A stretch of DNA of 64,000 nt from Spirodela intermedia (Eukaryota; Streptophyta; Magnoliopsida; Alismatales; Araceae). Location: NCBI GenBank assembly GCA_902729315.2, contig LR746270.1, positions 2,660,501 to 2,724,500 of the forward strand, written 5' to 3'. Shown piece after piece: positions 35,301 through 50,337 of the stretch. Position 1 is the stretch's first letter. Each line of letters begins with the position of its first letter. A program made the translations under genes and the position numbers. The notes beneath the pieces are model-generated. The model did no database searches. It saw nothing but the letters and a program-made list of their open reading frames with translations, and was not told the DNA's origin.

Positions 35301-36670
35301 TAGGTCTTGTTCAGAACGACAGCCAGAGGATCTTTTCTCAGAGAGTCTAAGATTGTAAGCAGATAACTTACCTAGTAATAGCATTGGCTGTGTATATTTT
35401 CCAAGGAAAATTTTCGTACATCTTTTATTTACCCCTTTTTTTTATTTGTTTATTAGTGGCCCAGTTTGCCGGTAACCGCTTGGAAAAAGATGAAACTGAG
35501 ACTTTGGGTTACATATATATATTCATATATATCCATGTCAATTATGTGTATTATTTTATAAATTCGCGCTGAATACTTTGGTGTTATGATGCAGAAACCA
35601 CACTGGCATTGCTTCGCCATCCAGACTGTTGCGTCTCTGGTTATTCATCTGTAAGCATATAACTCCCTCTCTCCCAATCATCTTCAACGACATCATCAGG
35701 CCTAAGAGCTCTCAACCCATAAGTATCTTTCAAGCATTACCTTTTACGTTCAATATGCATGCGGCAATCTAGATTATATAAATTATTTTTTGCCCTATCT
35801 GATGGCCACGCCCCTTTCCCGCGCTTCCATTATTACCCGATCAGGGAATGACGCCGCAAAAATCTGGCCTTCAGGTAGATGTCAAGCGGTCTGTGGACGA
35901 CGGGGAGAAGCGCTTCAACCAGCTCTCGATCGAAGAGCGCGGGAAATTCGACGAGGAAACCCTCGTCAATGTGAACAGCATCAAGAAGAAAAGCTTGAGC
36001 AGCTCAAGATCCAACACATTCAGCAACGAATACATTGTGGTATGCTATTTCTCTCCCCAAATGGCTGTTTAATTTAATTCCTGTCTGAACCAGTTGAAAT
36101 TTTTTTGGTTATTTTATGAAAGACGGTTGATCAGTTTTAAATCCAAAAAAATCAAATGTTTAATTTTTCTGGTGCTCCAACTAATTATTGTTAAACTATT
36201 ATATATGTATGTGTTTTATTTTTTTATTTTATGATGGATGGGTGGTCGGTTTATATATATATATATATTATTATTATATTTTTTTCATCTAATTTTTATC
36301 TTCCTTTTCCCCACCTGAATATCGGCCAATGTCTCCTCCAGATAACAATCCTCGCGGCCGCCGAAGGAGTCCACAAGCTCCCCGTCATCAATGGCAGCTC
36401 CGACCTCAGAGATGCCTTGCAGAAGCTGGCTTCCATCCCTTCAAGCCGCCTCATGGTGCTGAAAATAAATAATAGATAATAGCGAATAATGATTTATTTA
36501 TTTTCTCTGGTGTTGGTCTCCCCTAGATGATGTAATTAATTGATTAATTAATTAGGGTCAAAATTTGGTGTGTGCAGGCCGTTGAAGTGCTGTGGACCCC
36601 ACAGAACGAGGACGACACCCTCTCAGAGAGGGAGCTCCTAGAAGACTACCCGCTTCTGAGACCCCTGTAG
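32389..36670 (+). CDS. FLAP1: DUF1517 plastid membrane protein, FLAP1-like
   Basis: Six exons: 32389-33138, 34635-34737, 35595-35650, 35875-36039, 36342-36455 and 36578-36670, all GT-AG and phase-consistent, encoding 426 residues. The N-terminus is transit-peptide-like, followed by a pure Ser run from TCC repeats (about residues 83-98). Then come a hydrophobic span AAAALLIGLLLAVDPSGALA, a Ser/Gly-rich segment with GGRMGGRSF, and a second span GFFVLMLGFAAVIMLSGF. The C-terminal part is the conserved DUF1517 core: VGLLGLARSFQRDLDRIAET, TTLALLRHPD, VDVKRSVDDGEKRFNQLSIE, SNEYIV, ILAAAEGVHKLPVINGSSDL and VEVLWTPQNEDDTLSERELL ending YPLLRPL. This matches Arabidopsis At1g54520 (FLAP1), a chloroplast membrane protein linked to non-photochemical quenching under fluctuating light. 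The family call is firm; FLAP1 orthology is probable. Confidence 0.9.
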
Positions 36671-36761
36671 CCGGAGCACCCGAGAGACCAGGTCAGTAGC
36701 AGCACCTGCCCCCACCCATCCAGCTACTACTAATTTTCTCTGGAGAGAGAGAGTGAGTTTC

Positions 36762-36788
36762 TAGAGAGAGAGAGAGAGAGAGAGAGAG
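36762..36788. repeat. (GA)n microsatellite in the DUF1517 gene 3' region
   Basis: A GA run about 90 bp past the stop codon, probably within the 3' untranslated region. Confidence 0.85.
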
Positions 36789-37600
36789 CCATTCTGACTG
36801 CCACATTGCAGATGATCGTATCATATTTAAGGAGATGTATATAAGATCCCGATATTGAGATGTCCCTCTGGAGTTGGGTTCTTAAAGAGCAATTCGTAAT
36901 CTTGAAGAGGGTTTATATGTAAATTTGTGTACAGTGGGAATCAAGTCGGGAGGATCCCTCCTCAGACTCTTTTTCCTCTTTTTCTTTTTTCTTCCTTCTC
37001 TTTTTTTTTATTTGTATTTTTTTTTATTTACAAGGTTCAGATCCTCTTAGTTGGGCCGTCAGATCGCCCTTTCCCAGGGCCCAAACCCCGGCCCAACCCT
37101 GGGGACGCATTTTTTGGAGGGGAGAGAGAGAGAGAGAGAAGGGTTTTCTCGACCAGACAGATGCAGGCATGGATAGATAAAGATTTCCAGGGTTTACTAA
37201 GGTGAATAGTCTAGAGAGAGAGAGAGGGAGGAGTGTTCGCCTCATTCGATGAACGAACTCCTGACAGATGGCCCAACCCAGCCGTCTCCATGGGACAAAT
37301 ATCGCCCAATTATAGCAATCCAGGACCCCAGCTGGGATCTGACTGGATCAGTCAGCTCAGCAGGGCTCCCTCGATCGTCAATGGGGCCCAGACCGAGCTG
37401 GCAGAGACCTTCGGACTCTGCCTAGTCGGGCCTAGGCCAGCTAAGACCACCTTGGAGTCGCCCAGTTAGTGTACGTGGGAATCCTCTGGCGCTGTACGAT
37501 CCCTCCGTGGTGGGCCCCACGGAATATGTGGAAGTTTCTCGGTCCGACAATACTGGTTACCAGGCCCGTTGACGAACTCGGTGGGGGCCTTTGACCCACG
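36789..37600. other. Intergenic region, no supported gene
   Basis: Contains a T-rich tract (36968-37030), GA repeats (about 37123-37138 and 37215-37228) and GC-rich sequence with several GGGCC-type palindromes. No coding region is credible. Confidence 0.5.
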
Positions 37601-37613
37601 TTTGCCGTGAAGT

Positions 37614-37990
37614 CACGTGGCGTGGGCCCCACTCCACCTGCTCCCAATTATGGGGCCTACTGGGCTGGGCCCAGCACATCTCAGATGATCGCTAGATGAT
37701 AATTGGGCCGGCCCACAAAGTCACGTGCGGACGTACGGTAAGCTTCGAGTTCAGACCCCTGGGAAGCAGCTCCCCTGTCGTCTGTATCACGTGCGATGTA
37801 CGACACGTGTCGTTACCTGGCGGGATCCCGATCCCCTCGAATCGTTCGGCCCCCAAGACGAGCTGGGACTTGTTTGGTCGGTGCCCCCCACTCGTACATC
37901 CATGCACGAGAGGGAGAGAGAAGAGAGATGAAAGCTGCTCATTAATGACCCGAGTCATCCCGAGTCAAACCGAGTCAGACCGAGTCATAC
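37614..37990. promoter_or_regulatory. Cluster of four CACGTG boxes plus four 10-bp-phased CGAGTCA boxes
   Basis: CACGTG occurs at 37614, 37722, 37788 and 37804, the last inside ACACGTGT. Four CGAGTCA units follow at 37951, 37961, 37971 and 37981, exactly 10 bp apart; the complement TGACTCG resembles GCN4/bZIP-type sites. The cluster lies 1.4-1.8 kb upstream of the SEC14-like start codon and 1-1.3 kb downstream of the DUF1517 gene. The four CACGTG boxes in 200 bp are far above chance. Which gene it serves is unknown. Confidence 0.5.
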
Positions 37991-39394
37991 CAGCTCAGCC
38001 CGATTCCCCGACTACGGCTTTACGCCCCCTACGGGTGGCATCCGAGGTGAGAGTTTCAAATTTTGAAACCGCCCGTCAGGTTACCACGCCGAAAACGATA
38101 TCCCGGATAAGACAAAGCGAGGCAGAATAAAAAGGAGAGCAGATGAATCTAACCGGCGGTGCGCGCTCCCTTCCGCTCCAAGCGGAGCACCCGATTCTCC
38201 CACGTTCCCGTCACCACTTCCCACAACGCGCACACACCGCCCCCCCAACCGTCCAAACAAATCCCACCATCCGCTACCCTCCAAGAGATGGAGAGAGAGA
38301 AGGCTACCGTGTTATCAACTGAAATAAATAAAGAACAGAGGAGGAGGGTCGTCGGGGGACGGCGGCGGCGTGGTTTGACAATTTGGGGGCGGAGAGAGAG
38401 AGAGAGGTAAGAAGTGAGAGAAAGAGAGAGGAGAGAGAGCGCCGCCGGTGTCTCGTGAACTACTCCGAGCAAAGTGAGTCCCGAGACCGGCGGGAGGGGG
38501 GGTTAGTAGGAAGGCCCCCCGCGAACCCGCCGTTCGCCGTCGTGTAGCCTGCCGCAGCTTCACTCGAGGTCATCGTTGACTTAGCCTCCCCCCCCCTTAG
38601 CATCACCCGCTCTCTCTTGGGAAGAGAGAGAGAGAGAGAGAGAGATTCCGAAGCATGTGAGGAATGTCTGCCCCCGACCGAGTCGACCCCCGTGAACAGT
38701 GGGGATTAATAGGCCGGGCCGGGCCCGGAGAAAAGAGCGAAAACTGGGTTTGGCCCGTGTTACGTGGCTCATTGTGGGACAGCCGAGTGAAGACGGGCTC
38801 CAGACTAGGTCCATTGACTTACGTTTTGGCCCGGCCCGATATCGATAATTACTAGTTGAGTTTTGGAGAATCGAGGATTTATCGGGTTTACAATGGATTT
38901 TCCTTCAAGTTGAATGTGATGGAATAAGAGTGTGGATGGGCCCCACACAAATGGACGGTTGAGATGCCATCAGGAGATGAGAGAAAAGTCGACGGCGGAG
39001 GACGGAGGTAGAATGCGTTTGACCGACGGCCGTAAATGTGAGAGAAGATCCTCTCCCTCTTTCCATAACGGCATGCCAGGTTGGACAAGATGGCCGGCCG
39101 GTGGGCTTTAAAAGCCCCTCCCCACTCCCACCTTCTCTCTTCCTTCGTCTTCACGACGCTTGCCTTCAGTCTCTCTCACTCTCTCTCACTCTCTCTCTCT
39201 CTCTCATCTGTTCTGCTGTGCTCTGCTCATCTCCTAAGCTCTCGCTCTGCTCTGATCGGCGTTGCCCCGAGAAGCTTAATCGAACGAGTGATTCCCTCTG
39301 CTCGGGTTAATCTTCCATGGTGTAGTGGAAAGATCCATTGATCTCCTGGCGGTTTGCTGGAGGTTCGGCTTCTGGTGTTGTGACGATTGAGGAG
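37991..39394 (+). promoter_or_regulatory. Promoter and leader region of the SEC14-like gene
   Basis: No gene is supported in this stretch. TTTAAAAG at 39107-39114 is the best TATA-like candidate, followed by a CT-rich patch (39166-39208) typical of plant transcription starts and a leader of about 250 bp. GA/CT repeats also lie at about 38395-38440 and 38625-38645. Confidence 0.4.
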
Positions 39395-42372
39395 ATGGGA
39401 ATGGGGAAGGAGGACAAGAATAGAGAACGGATCGAGGCGGTCCTTCAGATTCTCAGGAAGCAGATGTCCCTTACGGTCAAGCAGGTGAGTGGCTCCTCAA
39501 CTCTCCTTCTTCATCGTCCCCCGCTTTGTCGTGATTTTGAGCAGATGATACTTAAGCTGTTGTGATCCTTGTATCATCGTCTCAGAGTTGCTGGATTCAG
39601 CTGCAGGATGTAGGTAAAATTTCTGTGGCAGTACATCGATCGTCTCCACGTGTCTTCTTTGCTCCTTCGTTGGCGAGTTTTTACCCGATCTATCCGCTCT
39701 ATATTTGGTCTTCTTGCGCCATATTGTCGCTTGCTAGGGACACTCTGTCCTGGACAACTTGGTAGTCTGTGGGAAACCTAACTCGCTACGTTTCTTCGGT
39801 TGTCTCTGGTGGTGGTGGCGGTCGCTTTCCTCGTCGGCGTGAAATCGTAGGAGAAGTTCTGTACGGACGCGTGCGTGGCGCGGTTCCTCAGGTACAAGGG
39901 AGACAACGCGAAGAAGGCAGCGAAGCATTTGCGGGCGTGCCTCTGCTGGAGAGATGCCATCGGCATTGGTCCGTTTCTACCGCGCCTCTTTGCCTCATCT
40001 TCTATATCCGTTCCTCGTCTTGCGTCGTTTTACGGAAGCGGCAGACGCTGCAGTAATATTCTCGGGATCGTGCTTTTTTCTTTTCGGAGTTCTTATTTCT
40101 TCTTCGAGAACAATACTTTTTCTTTTTTCCTTTGTTCTTTCCCTTTTCTTCGACAGGAGGAGAATCCAAATCTTAGTGCTAGTGGTAAGACGGAGAGAAA
40201 AAGAGGCTGATGAGTTCTCCCTTCTGTGCTTGTGTTGTTTGAGCAGAGCATCTGATGGCGGACGAGTTCTCCGAGGAATTGGCGGAAGGCGCCGCCTACG
40301 TGGCCGGGCATGACGATGACGCCAGACCCGTAATAGTAAGAGCCCGAAGAACATCAGCTGACTGCGTCGGCTCATCGTTCTTAGACTTAAAAACCTTTCG
40401 CGCGTGATCGCAGTCGATATATCTTCTTTTTCCAATTTATTTTTTATCGTTAGATCTTCTTTTCAATTGCCTCTTAGATTCTTGGGTGATGAACTGACGC
40501 CGTCCCCCGAATTTCTCCTCCCGCAGCTGTTTCGGATAAAGCAAGACTACCCCAAATTCCGTTCTCAGAGGTCTCTCCCTTCTTTCGACGACTAAAACGC
40601 TACCAGTTCCCACTGGTTGTAGGTAGCGTCCTCGTCTCACGGTCGCGAACACAATTCTGCAGGTATATGCGGCTGTTGGTGTTTACGCTGGAAGTGGCCA
40701 TCTCGTCCATATCTAGATTCGTGGAGCAGTTTGTCCTCCTCTTCGATGCCAGTAAGCTCCCTCCCCCCCCCACTTCTCTCAATACCCACCCTATTCAAAT
40801 GGCCACTCAGTCCACCCCCCGCACCTCCGCTGAGAAATCTGCGAGCACGAGGAAGATGAAGGCATTGCGTCGTCTCCTTCCCACATGGCTTTCACCAACT
40901 GACGAACAATCTGCCAACCGTACCACCCTCCACGCGTCCCTGTGCTGCGACGAGTCGAGGCAACGGCGGGCGATACAAGCAGAGGGCGGTCCCCCTCATC
41001 ATCTGCTCGACGGAAATACCCCCGAAATTCCCCAGTCCCAGGGGCACTTCCAGTCATTTCCGTCTCGAACAGGTCCCCTTCTGGACGCCGGGAAGGACAG
41101 ATCCTCTTTTTCAGACGTCTCTGATCCTCGAAGATGGAGGAAGAAGACATCAGTCAATGGGAGCACACAGAGTCCATCCCTGCCGCCCTGCACCGTAGCG
41201 CGCAGGGCAAATATTATAGTTGCACTGTAGAAAGCAAAACAGTTAGATTCCCGAGGATTATTGTCTCGATCCACCCCCCCCCCCCCCCAATTATAATCGT
41301 AGAAATCACTGGTAGGGAGATTAAGAACCACTAAACCCCCGTCAGCGATTTTCCTCCAGATATTGAATTCTCGTTTCGAAAACCCATCACGGTCGTCTTC
41401 TGAGCAGAGAATTATTCATTCATTGGCAGGCTTTTTCAGGTCAGCGTCCGCCTTCCTCAACCTGTTCATGGGGACCCTGAAGATCATCTCCGAGTACTAC
41501 CCCGGCCGTCTCCACAAGGCTTTCGTCATCGACCCTCCCTCTCTCTTCCCTTACCTCTGGAAGGTACAGATCTCCGTCCTCCATCCTTCTCCTCACCTTT
41601 TAATCTTTCCTGCTGGTCACCATCATCATCCTCCTCCTCCTCACCGGCGCAGGGGTCCCGCCCGTTCGTGGATCTCTGGACGTCGACGGCGGTGGTGTGG
41701 TCTCTGGACTTCGAAGACTCGCTGGAGGAGCACCGCCCATTCGCCGCCGCCGACCACCACCGCCCTGGTACAACCTCCCTCCGCTTCGACCCATCCACCG
41801 TCTCCTCCGCCGCCGCGTCCACCAAGATCGGCGGGGGCTCCACCTCCTCCCGCTTCTCCTTCACTGTCTCCCGCTTCGACTCCCTCAAGCCCTGGTACCT
41901 CACCCGCACCGAGCCCTCCCCGGCGGCGCCGCCGACCCCCGCCACCGCCGCCGCTAGCCCCTCCTTCGCCGGGCTCTCCCCCCTCAACGCCCGTTCCTTC
42001 TCCTTCGCCTCCCCCTCCGCCCGATCCGCCGCCACCCCGCGCCACCGCCCCTTCCCCTCGACCCCCTCCTCCGGCCCGCCTCCCCCACCGCCGCGGACCC
42101 CTCGCCCATCCTTCCTCCCCTCCCCCGCGGCGGCGATGAAATTCTTCTCCCTGGGGAAGGACCCGGCGGCGGCGGCGCCCCCCGCCGCCAGGACCGACCG
42201 AGGGAGGGACTCCTTCCTCCCCTTCCTTCGGTTCCACCGCCGCCCCTATGACGAGACCCTCTACCGTTCCAAGATGAAGCCCCCTCTCGGCGGCCTCATC
42301 TCCATCGTCTCCTCCCAGCTCCCCCGCCACCACCACCATCACCGCCGCCCCCTCGGTCACCTCAGACCCTGA
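39395..42372 (+). CDS. SEC14/CRAL-TRIO domain protein
   Basis: Seven exons: 39395-39484, 39851-39968, 40247-40335, 40527-40570, 40663-40751, 41430-41563 and 41653-42372, all GT-AG and phase-consistent, encoding 427 residues. It begins [20 protein letters not shown]. Then come [20 protein letters not shown] and [20 protein letters not shown] (CRAL-TRIO N domain), [76 protein letters not shown], and [20 protein letters not shown] followed by LFPYLWK (lipid-binding core). A long GC-rich, Pro/Ser/Ala-rich last exon ends with [20 protein letters not shown] and [13 protein letters not shown]. The arrangement matches a plant SEC14-like subfamily (similar to Arabidopsis At3g46450) lacking GOLD or nodulin domains. 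Such proteins bind or transfer phosphoinositides and other lipids; the ligand is unknown. Confidence 0.92.
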
Positions 42373-43062
42373 GAGCCCGACCGGGAAGGAAGAAGACAGA
42401 CGGTAAGGTAGATGCATCATCTCTTCACACGGGTGACCGAATGAATGAGACCGAACGGATGAATATACGGGAGGAGATCGTCGTAAAAAGGGCGGGAAAC
42501 CCCATGCCCACGAATAAATCGATCGATTATTGGCTAGGCCCTCCCTCTCTCTCAGGAGTTGTTGTTCTTCCAGTTCTCTGAAATATGTCTTATGCTCCTG
42601 GGCCCACCTTCAAATTTTGTCATTTCATTTTCCGTCCTCATCCCACCGTTGATTTGCGTTCGTATCCTCCCTTTTTTTAATAATAGAGAGAGAGAGAGAG
42701 AGAAAGATTCATACTTTTAAGCCCAAGCCCGGAGGAAACTGGGCCGGGCCGTGTTGCGTGCCCAACGGCCCGCATCAGAAGGGGCGCTTCTCAAGTTCCA
42801 TATTAACATCAATAAGAAAATCGCAGCAGGATCACCTTCCTTCCTGGGCGTCGCCACTTGCCACGTCTCCCCACGCTTGGATCTTCTCAGCCCAGACCCT
42901 TACCGCCCCCAGGCCTGAGAGAAACCCTTAACAGCTTTACAGATGGCGAACAAATGGCCCAAAACCCTATATCTAACATTCAGATAGAGAGAATTAGGAG
43001 AGAGAGAGAGAGAGAGAACATATGACCCACACTGATGCCACTGCATGAATCAGTGCGGGTCC
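42373..43062. other. Intergenic region after the SEC14-like gene
   Basis: 3' untranslated and intergenic sequence with short GA repeats (42686-42702, 42996-43018). No gene is supported. Confidence 0.5.
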
Positions 43063-43218
43063 TATAGAACATGGGGTCATTATTGGGGTTAGTAAAGCCC
43101 ATATGAGGAGGTCTGATGTCCTGTCTCTTCTGTAATATATTATAGAAACATGGGCCCATTATTGGGGTAAGTAAAGCCCATATGAGGAGGTCTGATGTCC
43201 TGGCTCTTCTGTAATATA
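43063..43218. repeat. Tandem duplication, two copies of about 78 bp
   Basis: TATAGAACATGG... at 43063-43140 is repeated at 43141-43218 with few differences (ggggtcatt against gggcccatt, cctgtctc against cctggctc). Each copy contains GTAAAGCCCATATGAGGAGG and ends TCTTCTGTAATATAT. It lies between the convergent 3' ends of the SEC14-like and WDR5-like genes. Confidence 0.95.
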
Positions 43219-43700
43219 TATAAACAGGTCAGGATTTGGGAGGCGGGATACGAATGGAAACCATAATATATCCTCTCGCTAATCATCTACCTACCCATTT
43301 GATTTTCTCACGGGAAGTGAAAGCTCTCCTATCATATTATAGAGAAGGGAAGGGGTGGGGTCCGCACGAAATGAGGGATTGTCATCTCTTATCATCAGTA
43401 TCAGCGGCCAATGCAGAATCAGAGCGTTCACCAATCACTCCTTCCCCTTAATCTCATCAACAGGGTAGAAGACACGATGATGATTCCTAGATCAATATGG
43501 GTCCGGGGCATAACCCGGCTTTTAATTAATAAATTAATAAATAAATAATCATGAATAAAAAAACACGAGAAAATCATACGAAAATCACTCCTTATGGAAG
43601 AAGGAAAAAAGAAAAGAAAAAAAAAAGAAAAAAGAATGGTTCGAGTTTAGCATTGGAGGACTTACTTGTTTGGGCAATCCATGGACCCCAAAAAGGCCTA
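43219..43700. other. 3' flank of the WDR5-like gene
   Basis: AT-rich sequence with an AAG-rich tract (43600-43635). It probably includes the WDR5-like 3' untranslated region. No other gene is seen. Confidence 0.5.
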
Positions 43701-46630
<2,930 letters not shown>

Positions 46631-46673
46631 GATCTAAGCTCCTCCCTACCCAGCGCCACCGCACACGGCCCGT

Positions 46674-46681
46674 TATTTATA
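46674..46681 (-). promoter_or_regulatory. TATA box of the WDR5-like gene
   Basis: TATAAATA on the minus strand, 44 bp upstream of the start codon, predicting a very short leader. Confidence 0.65.
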
Positions 46682-46719
46682 GTCCCAAAGTGGGTCCCAC
46701 AACGGCCATACTCTTCCTC

Positions 46720-47175
46720 AGTCCACGTCAGCCTGTGCTGTGTCGTGAACCAATAATAATCCGTCAGACCGAAACGCGGACCAGTGAGGATCCGACAAGA
46801 TGATCGAACGGAGGAGCCACGTGGACTGTCCAGAGGGGGCCGGGGGCGGAAACACTGACGAGAAGATAAACTTCTTTAGTCCACGTCATCCTGTTCTGTA
46901 TTGATGACCAGTAAGGATCCGTTATACCGAATCGGGAACTGGTGAGGTCCGACAAGAGTATCAAACCAGAAGGTTGAGATGTGGACCCTCCTGGGGTTGG
47001 CACGTCGAAATGGCGGAGATCCCGAAGGTTAAGTATTTAGTCCACGTCAGCATATGCCGTGTAGCACCGATAAGTATCCGTTATAGCGAATCGCGAACTA
47101 GTGATGGTCTGACAAAAGGATTTAACACTTAACTAAGATGTCACGTGGAGCATCCAAGGTGGCCCACGTGGAAAT
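46720..47175. repeat. Three ~160-bp tandem repeats between the divergent WDR5-like and FAP2-like genes
   Basis: AGTCCACGTCA begins at 46720, 46878 and 47039 (periods 158 and 161 bp). Each copy continues with a CTGT/CCGT-type segment, AA(G/T)(T/A)ATCCGT(T/C)A, CCGAA-or-GCGAATCG, a GGTC(C/T)GACAA block and a CACGTGG-type or related end. The copies have diverged considerably but keep the ACGT-containing motifs (ACGTCA, CCACGTGG at 46818 and 47165, TCACGTGG at about 47140). The array fills almost the whole intergenic space and so forms both promoters' distal parts. Confidence 0.85.
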
Positions 47176-47323
47176 TCAGGAGATAGCGGAGATCCGGAGG
47201 AGATAAAAGCTCCGTCGTCCTCCGCCACCTTCACCGGCGGCGGAGCTCCGCCGCGAGACCAGACGTAGGTCGTCCTCTACCCGCCGCCGCCGCGGGGATT
47301 CCACCGCCCCCTTCAGCGCCGCC

Positions 47324-49061
47324 ATGGTCTCCCTTCGCCTCCTCCTCTCCTCGTTCCCTCGGCCGCCGTGGCAGCGAGTTAATGCCGGCTCCTCCTCGAC
47401 CAAACTCCGCGCGGCCATGGCCGCCGTCGCCGCCGCCACAGTTGGGATTGGAGTAGGCCTATCTCTGTCTGCGAAAATGGAGAACTCTGGGGGACATTTT
47501 ATGTTCAATTCCCTGGGTAATCCTTCTCCCGTCTGGGCTTCTCTGTCTTTGACGACCGCTGCCGAGGGGACGCTGGTGGAGCCGAAGACTGGAGCGGAGT
47601 TCCCCGCCGTCCTGGACGGCACGAGGCGCCTCCTCGGTGTTGGACTTCGGAGGAAGAGCCTATTCGGATTGAAGAACATCGATGTATACGCTTTTGGTAG
47701 TCTCTTTTTCTTCATCAGTCTCTTTTCTTTCTGCTTGCGAATGGGAAAACCTAGCCTGCGCTGATCTCATGATACATTGTTCATATATCATATTTAACGA
47801 GAACATAGCTAGATTTCATTCGGTGCTTTTAGATCCCACCAACTGATTCATAACGCAGGAGAGTAATCTACCGTCGGAAAATACTGGATTCCTCGGGAGA
47901 GACGATAACATCTTTCTTGGCTTGCAACTGGATCTTATGATATCCCCAAAAATTAGATATAGATTGCTTGAATTTGGTTCAAGAGCGTGCTAATCTAGTT
48001 ATCTGGGCCAGCTTTCTTATATATGCTATCATGTTTAAACCAGAGGGAGCGAAATATTGGGTGAGTTACTGCAACTTTCCAGAGAACACCCTATGATCAT
48101 TAGTACTGGCCAGCGTCATATCTAGGGTATAACATCTTATGATCATTATCTGTATGCATAGTTTTCTCTTCCTCTCCATAATCTTGCGATGATATTGTTA
48201 GAGTGAGTGCATGTTAGGGTTTCAACTTATGAGATAGAGATGGAAAATCAACCATAGGTGAGAAGTATAAGCATTTACATACTGATTGTCATGTGGGAAT
48301 CTAATGTCTGTGCTGAGCCCTGGAGTCTTAGAGCATGACAATCAATAGATCCTATGGAAATAAGGATCGGATTTGTTTGATCAAAAGAAATTGTTCATAA
48401 TAAATAAGACAGTTTATGTTAAGAGTGTAAACTAAAATCTTAGCCCAACTCTTTATCCTCTCTCCATGGTGGAAACAGCATCTTCTCATCTGGTGTAAAC
48501 GAGTTCTCTTATGGAAGAAATGTATTCAAATGTATTGTCGAATTTATCTGTAATATCCTCAAAGATCAAGAACTTGACCGAGATTTGATTGAAAAAAATT
48601 ATCATCTCTGAATCGAAAAAATCTTGAAATAGGCAGATATAAAGGCTGCATTCATGTACGCCATTTTCATATAAAAAAATCAGGCTATTTAGAAAAAAAT
48701 TAGTGATGAAAGGATGAAGAAGAAAACCTTGTAGCGGCTACTACTTACTATTTCTTGTGGGCAAATCTGGTTATTTCTTTCCTCTCTCAGTAGCTTATCT
48801 TTTTTCAGGTGTTTATGCTGATGATGGAGATATAAAAAATTTGAGAGAGAAATATCAAAATCTTACAATTCCTCAGCTGAAAGAATGCAAAGAGTTCTAC
48901 GCAGATATCTTGGAGCAGGATATAAATATGACAGTCAGACTTCAGATCGTTTACAGTAGACTGAGCATTCGTTCAGTTCGCAGTGCTTTTGAAGAATCAG
49001 TCGGAAACAGACTACGGAAGTTTAATCCTGGGTCAGACAATGGAGACCTACTCAAAAGGTG

Positions 49062-49123
<62 letters not shown>

Positions 49124-50283
49124 GTTGTCATTTTACTTCTCCATTAAACTTGAAAACTGTAGCTTCGCATAGAACTAGCATGCATGCAAAAGTATAACTC
49201 AGTCACATTAAAGAGGTCATCATGTTGGATTATTCGGATTCTTTGAGCATACAAGTAATTCAATCATTTCCCATAAGTTATCTTAGATTCTTTGTGTGCG
49301 GTTCAAAGCTCAAAACCTCATTTATTTGAAATAAATCATATGTTATGCTTCACATTCGAGTCCATAAATTCATAAAATCTTGCAAGAATGTAAAGATGAC
49401 TACTACAGCGCATGATTGTCACCAAGATAAAATGTTAAGCGATGAGATCCCAGGAATTGATTCAATATTGCGCCTGAGGCTTAAACTTTGCACGAGTTTT
49501 GGTGGGCGGAAGATCTCTTCTCCTATTTTATGTAGATTATGATTGCAGTGTCATTATAATTTTACAAATGTCAACATTTTGGTTGATAAAAGAGTTTTCG
49601 ATTCATCTATGAGCAATAGGTCAAAGTTGAAGGCTTAATTTTACATAGAAGCTAATTTCAATTTTGATGGCGGCTTCTCCTTCATGCAGAAAGATCACTT
49701 CTCAGTGATAATAGATCTGATATTATCTAATAATTAATTTATTTCATCACAGCTTTACGTCTTTATTTAAAGATGAATACAAGATACCACGGGGATCTAC
49801 AATAGATCTTACAAGGGAATGTGGGCACGTGCTTCACACAAGAAGTAAGTAAGATGATTTTTTATTATTTTTTTATTTTTATTTTTATTTTTTGGAATGA
49901 ATGAGTGATTGAATTATGCTGTCAGAATAATCTCACACTGGAGAAGAAAAAAATATAACATCATGTTGGTGGTAGAGATCGGCATATTTCCCTCATATAT
50001 ATATTAAGCGTTGATAGAAGATTTCTTTCAGTCTTACCTATTCTTCATTTTCTGGCTTTCATCAGACCAACTATGGGAAAATAGTGAATTATAATTATTA
50101 CACTCATTGAAGGGATCAGTGGGATGGGCTGGTTCCATTCATCAAGGAGATCAAGTGAGCCTGCAGTCCAGCGGGGCCCAGTTTTATTTATACTTTTGCC
50201 TCAGGATCAAGTTATGATATCATGGACTCCACTAAAATCCCATGGATTCATTAGGGTTAGACCCTAATGAATCCATGAGTTAC

Positions 50284-50337
<54 letters not shown>

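Noticed and set aside
39312-39375. tRNA-Gln-like start (TTCCATGGTGTAGTGG)
   Set aside because: It looks like a tRNA 5' end with an A box, but the acceptor stem has no partner, the B box (GGTTCGAATCC) is missing and the segment lies in the SEC14-like leader.
40791-41230. Long frames on both strands in SEC14-like intron 5
   Set aside because: The intron is bounded by good splice sites with matching phase and the frames show no domain. It may be an inserted fragment, but I cannot support a gene.
41641-42420. 259-codon Gly-rich minus-strand frame
   Set aside because: Antisense shadow of the GC-rich last exon of the SEC14-like gene, which has clear family similarity.
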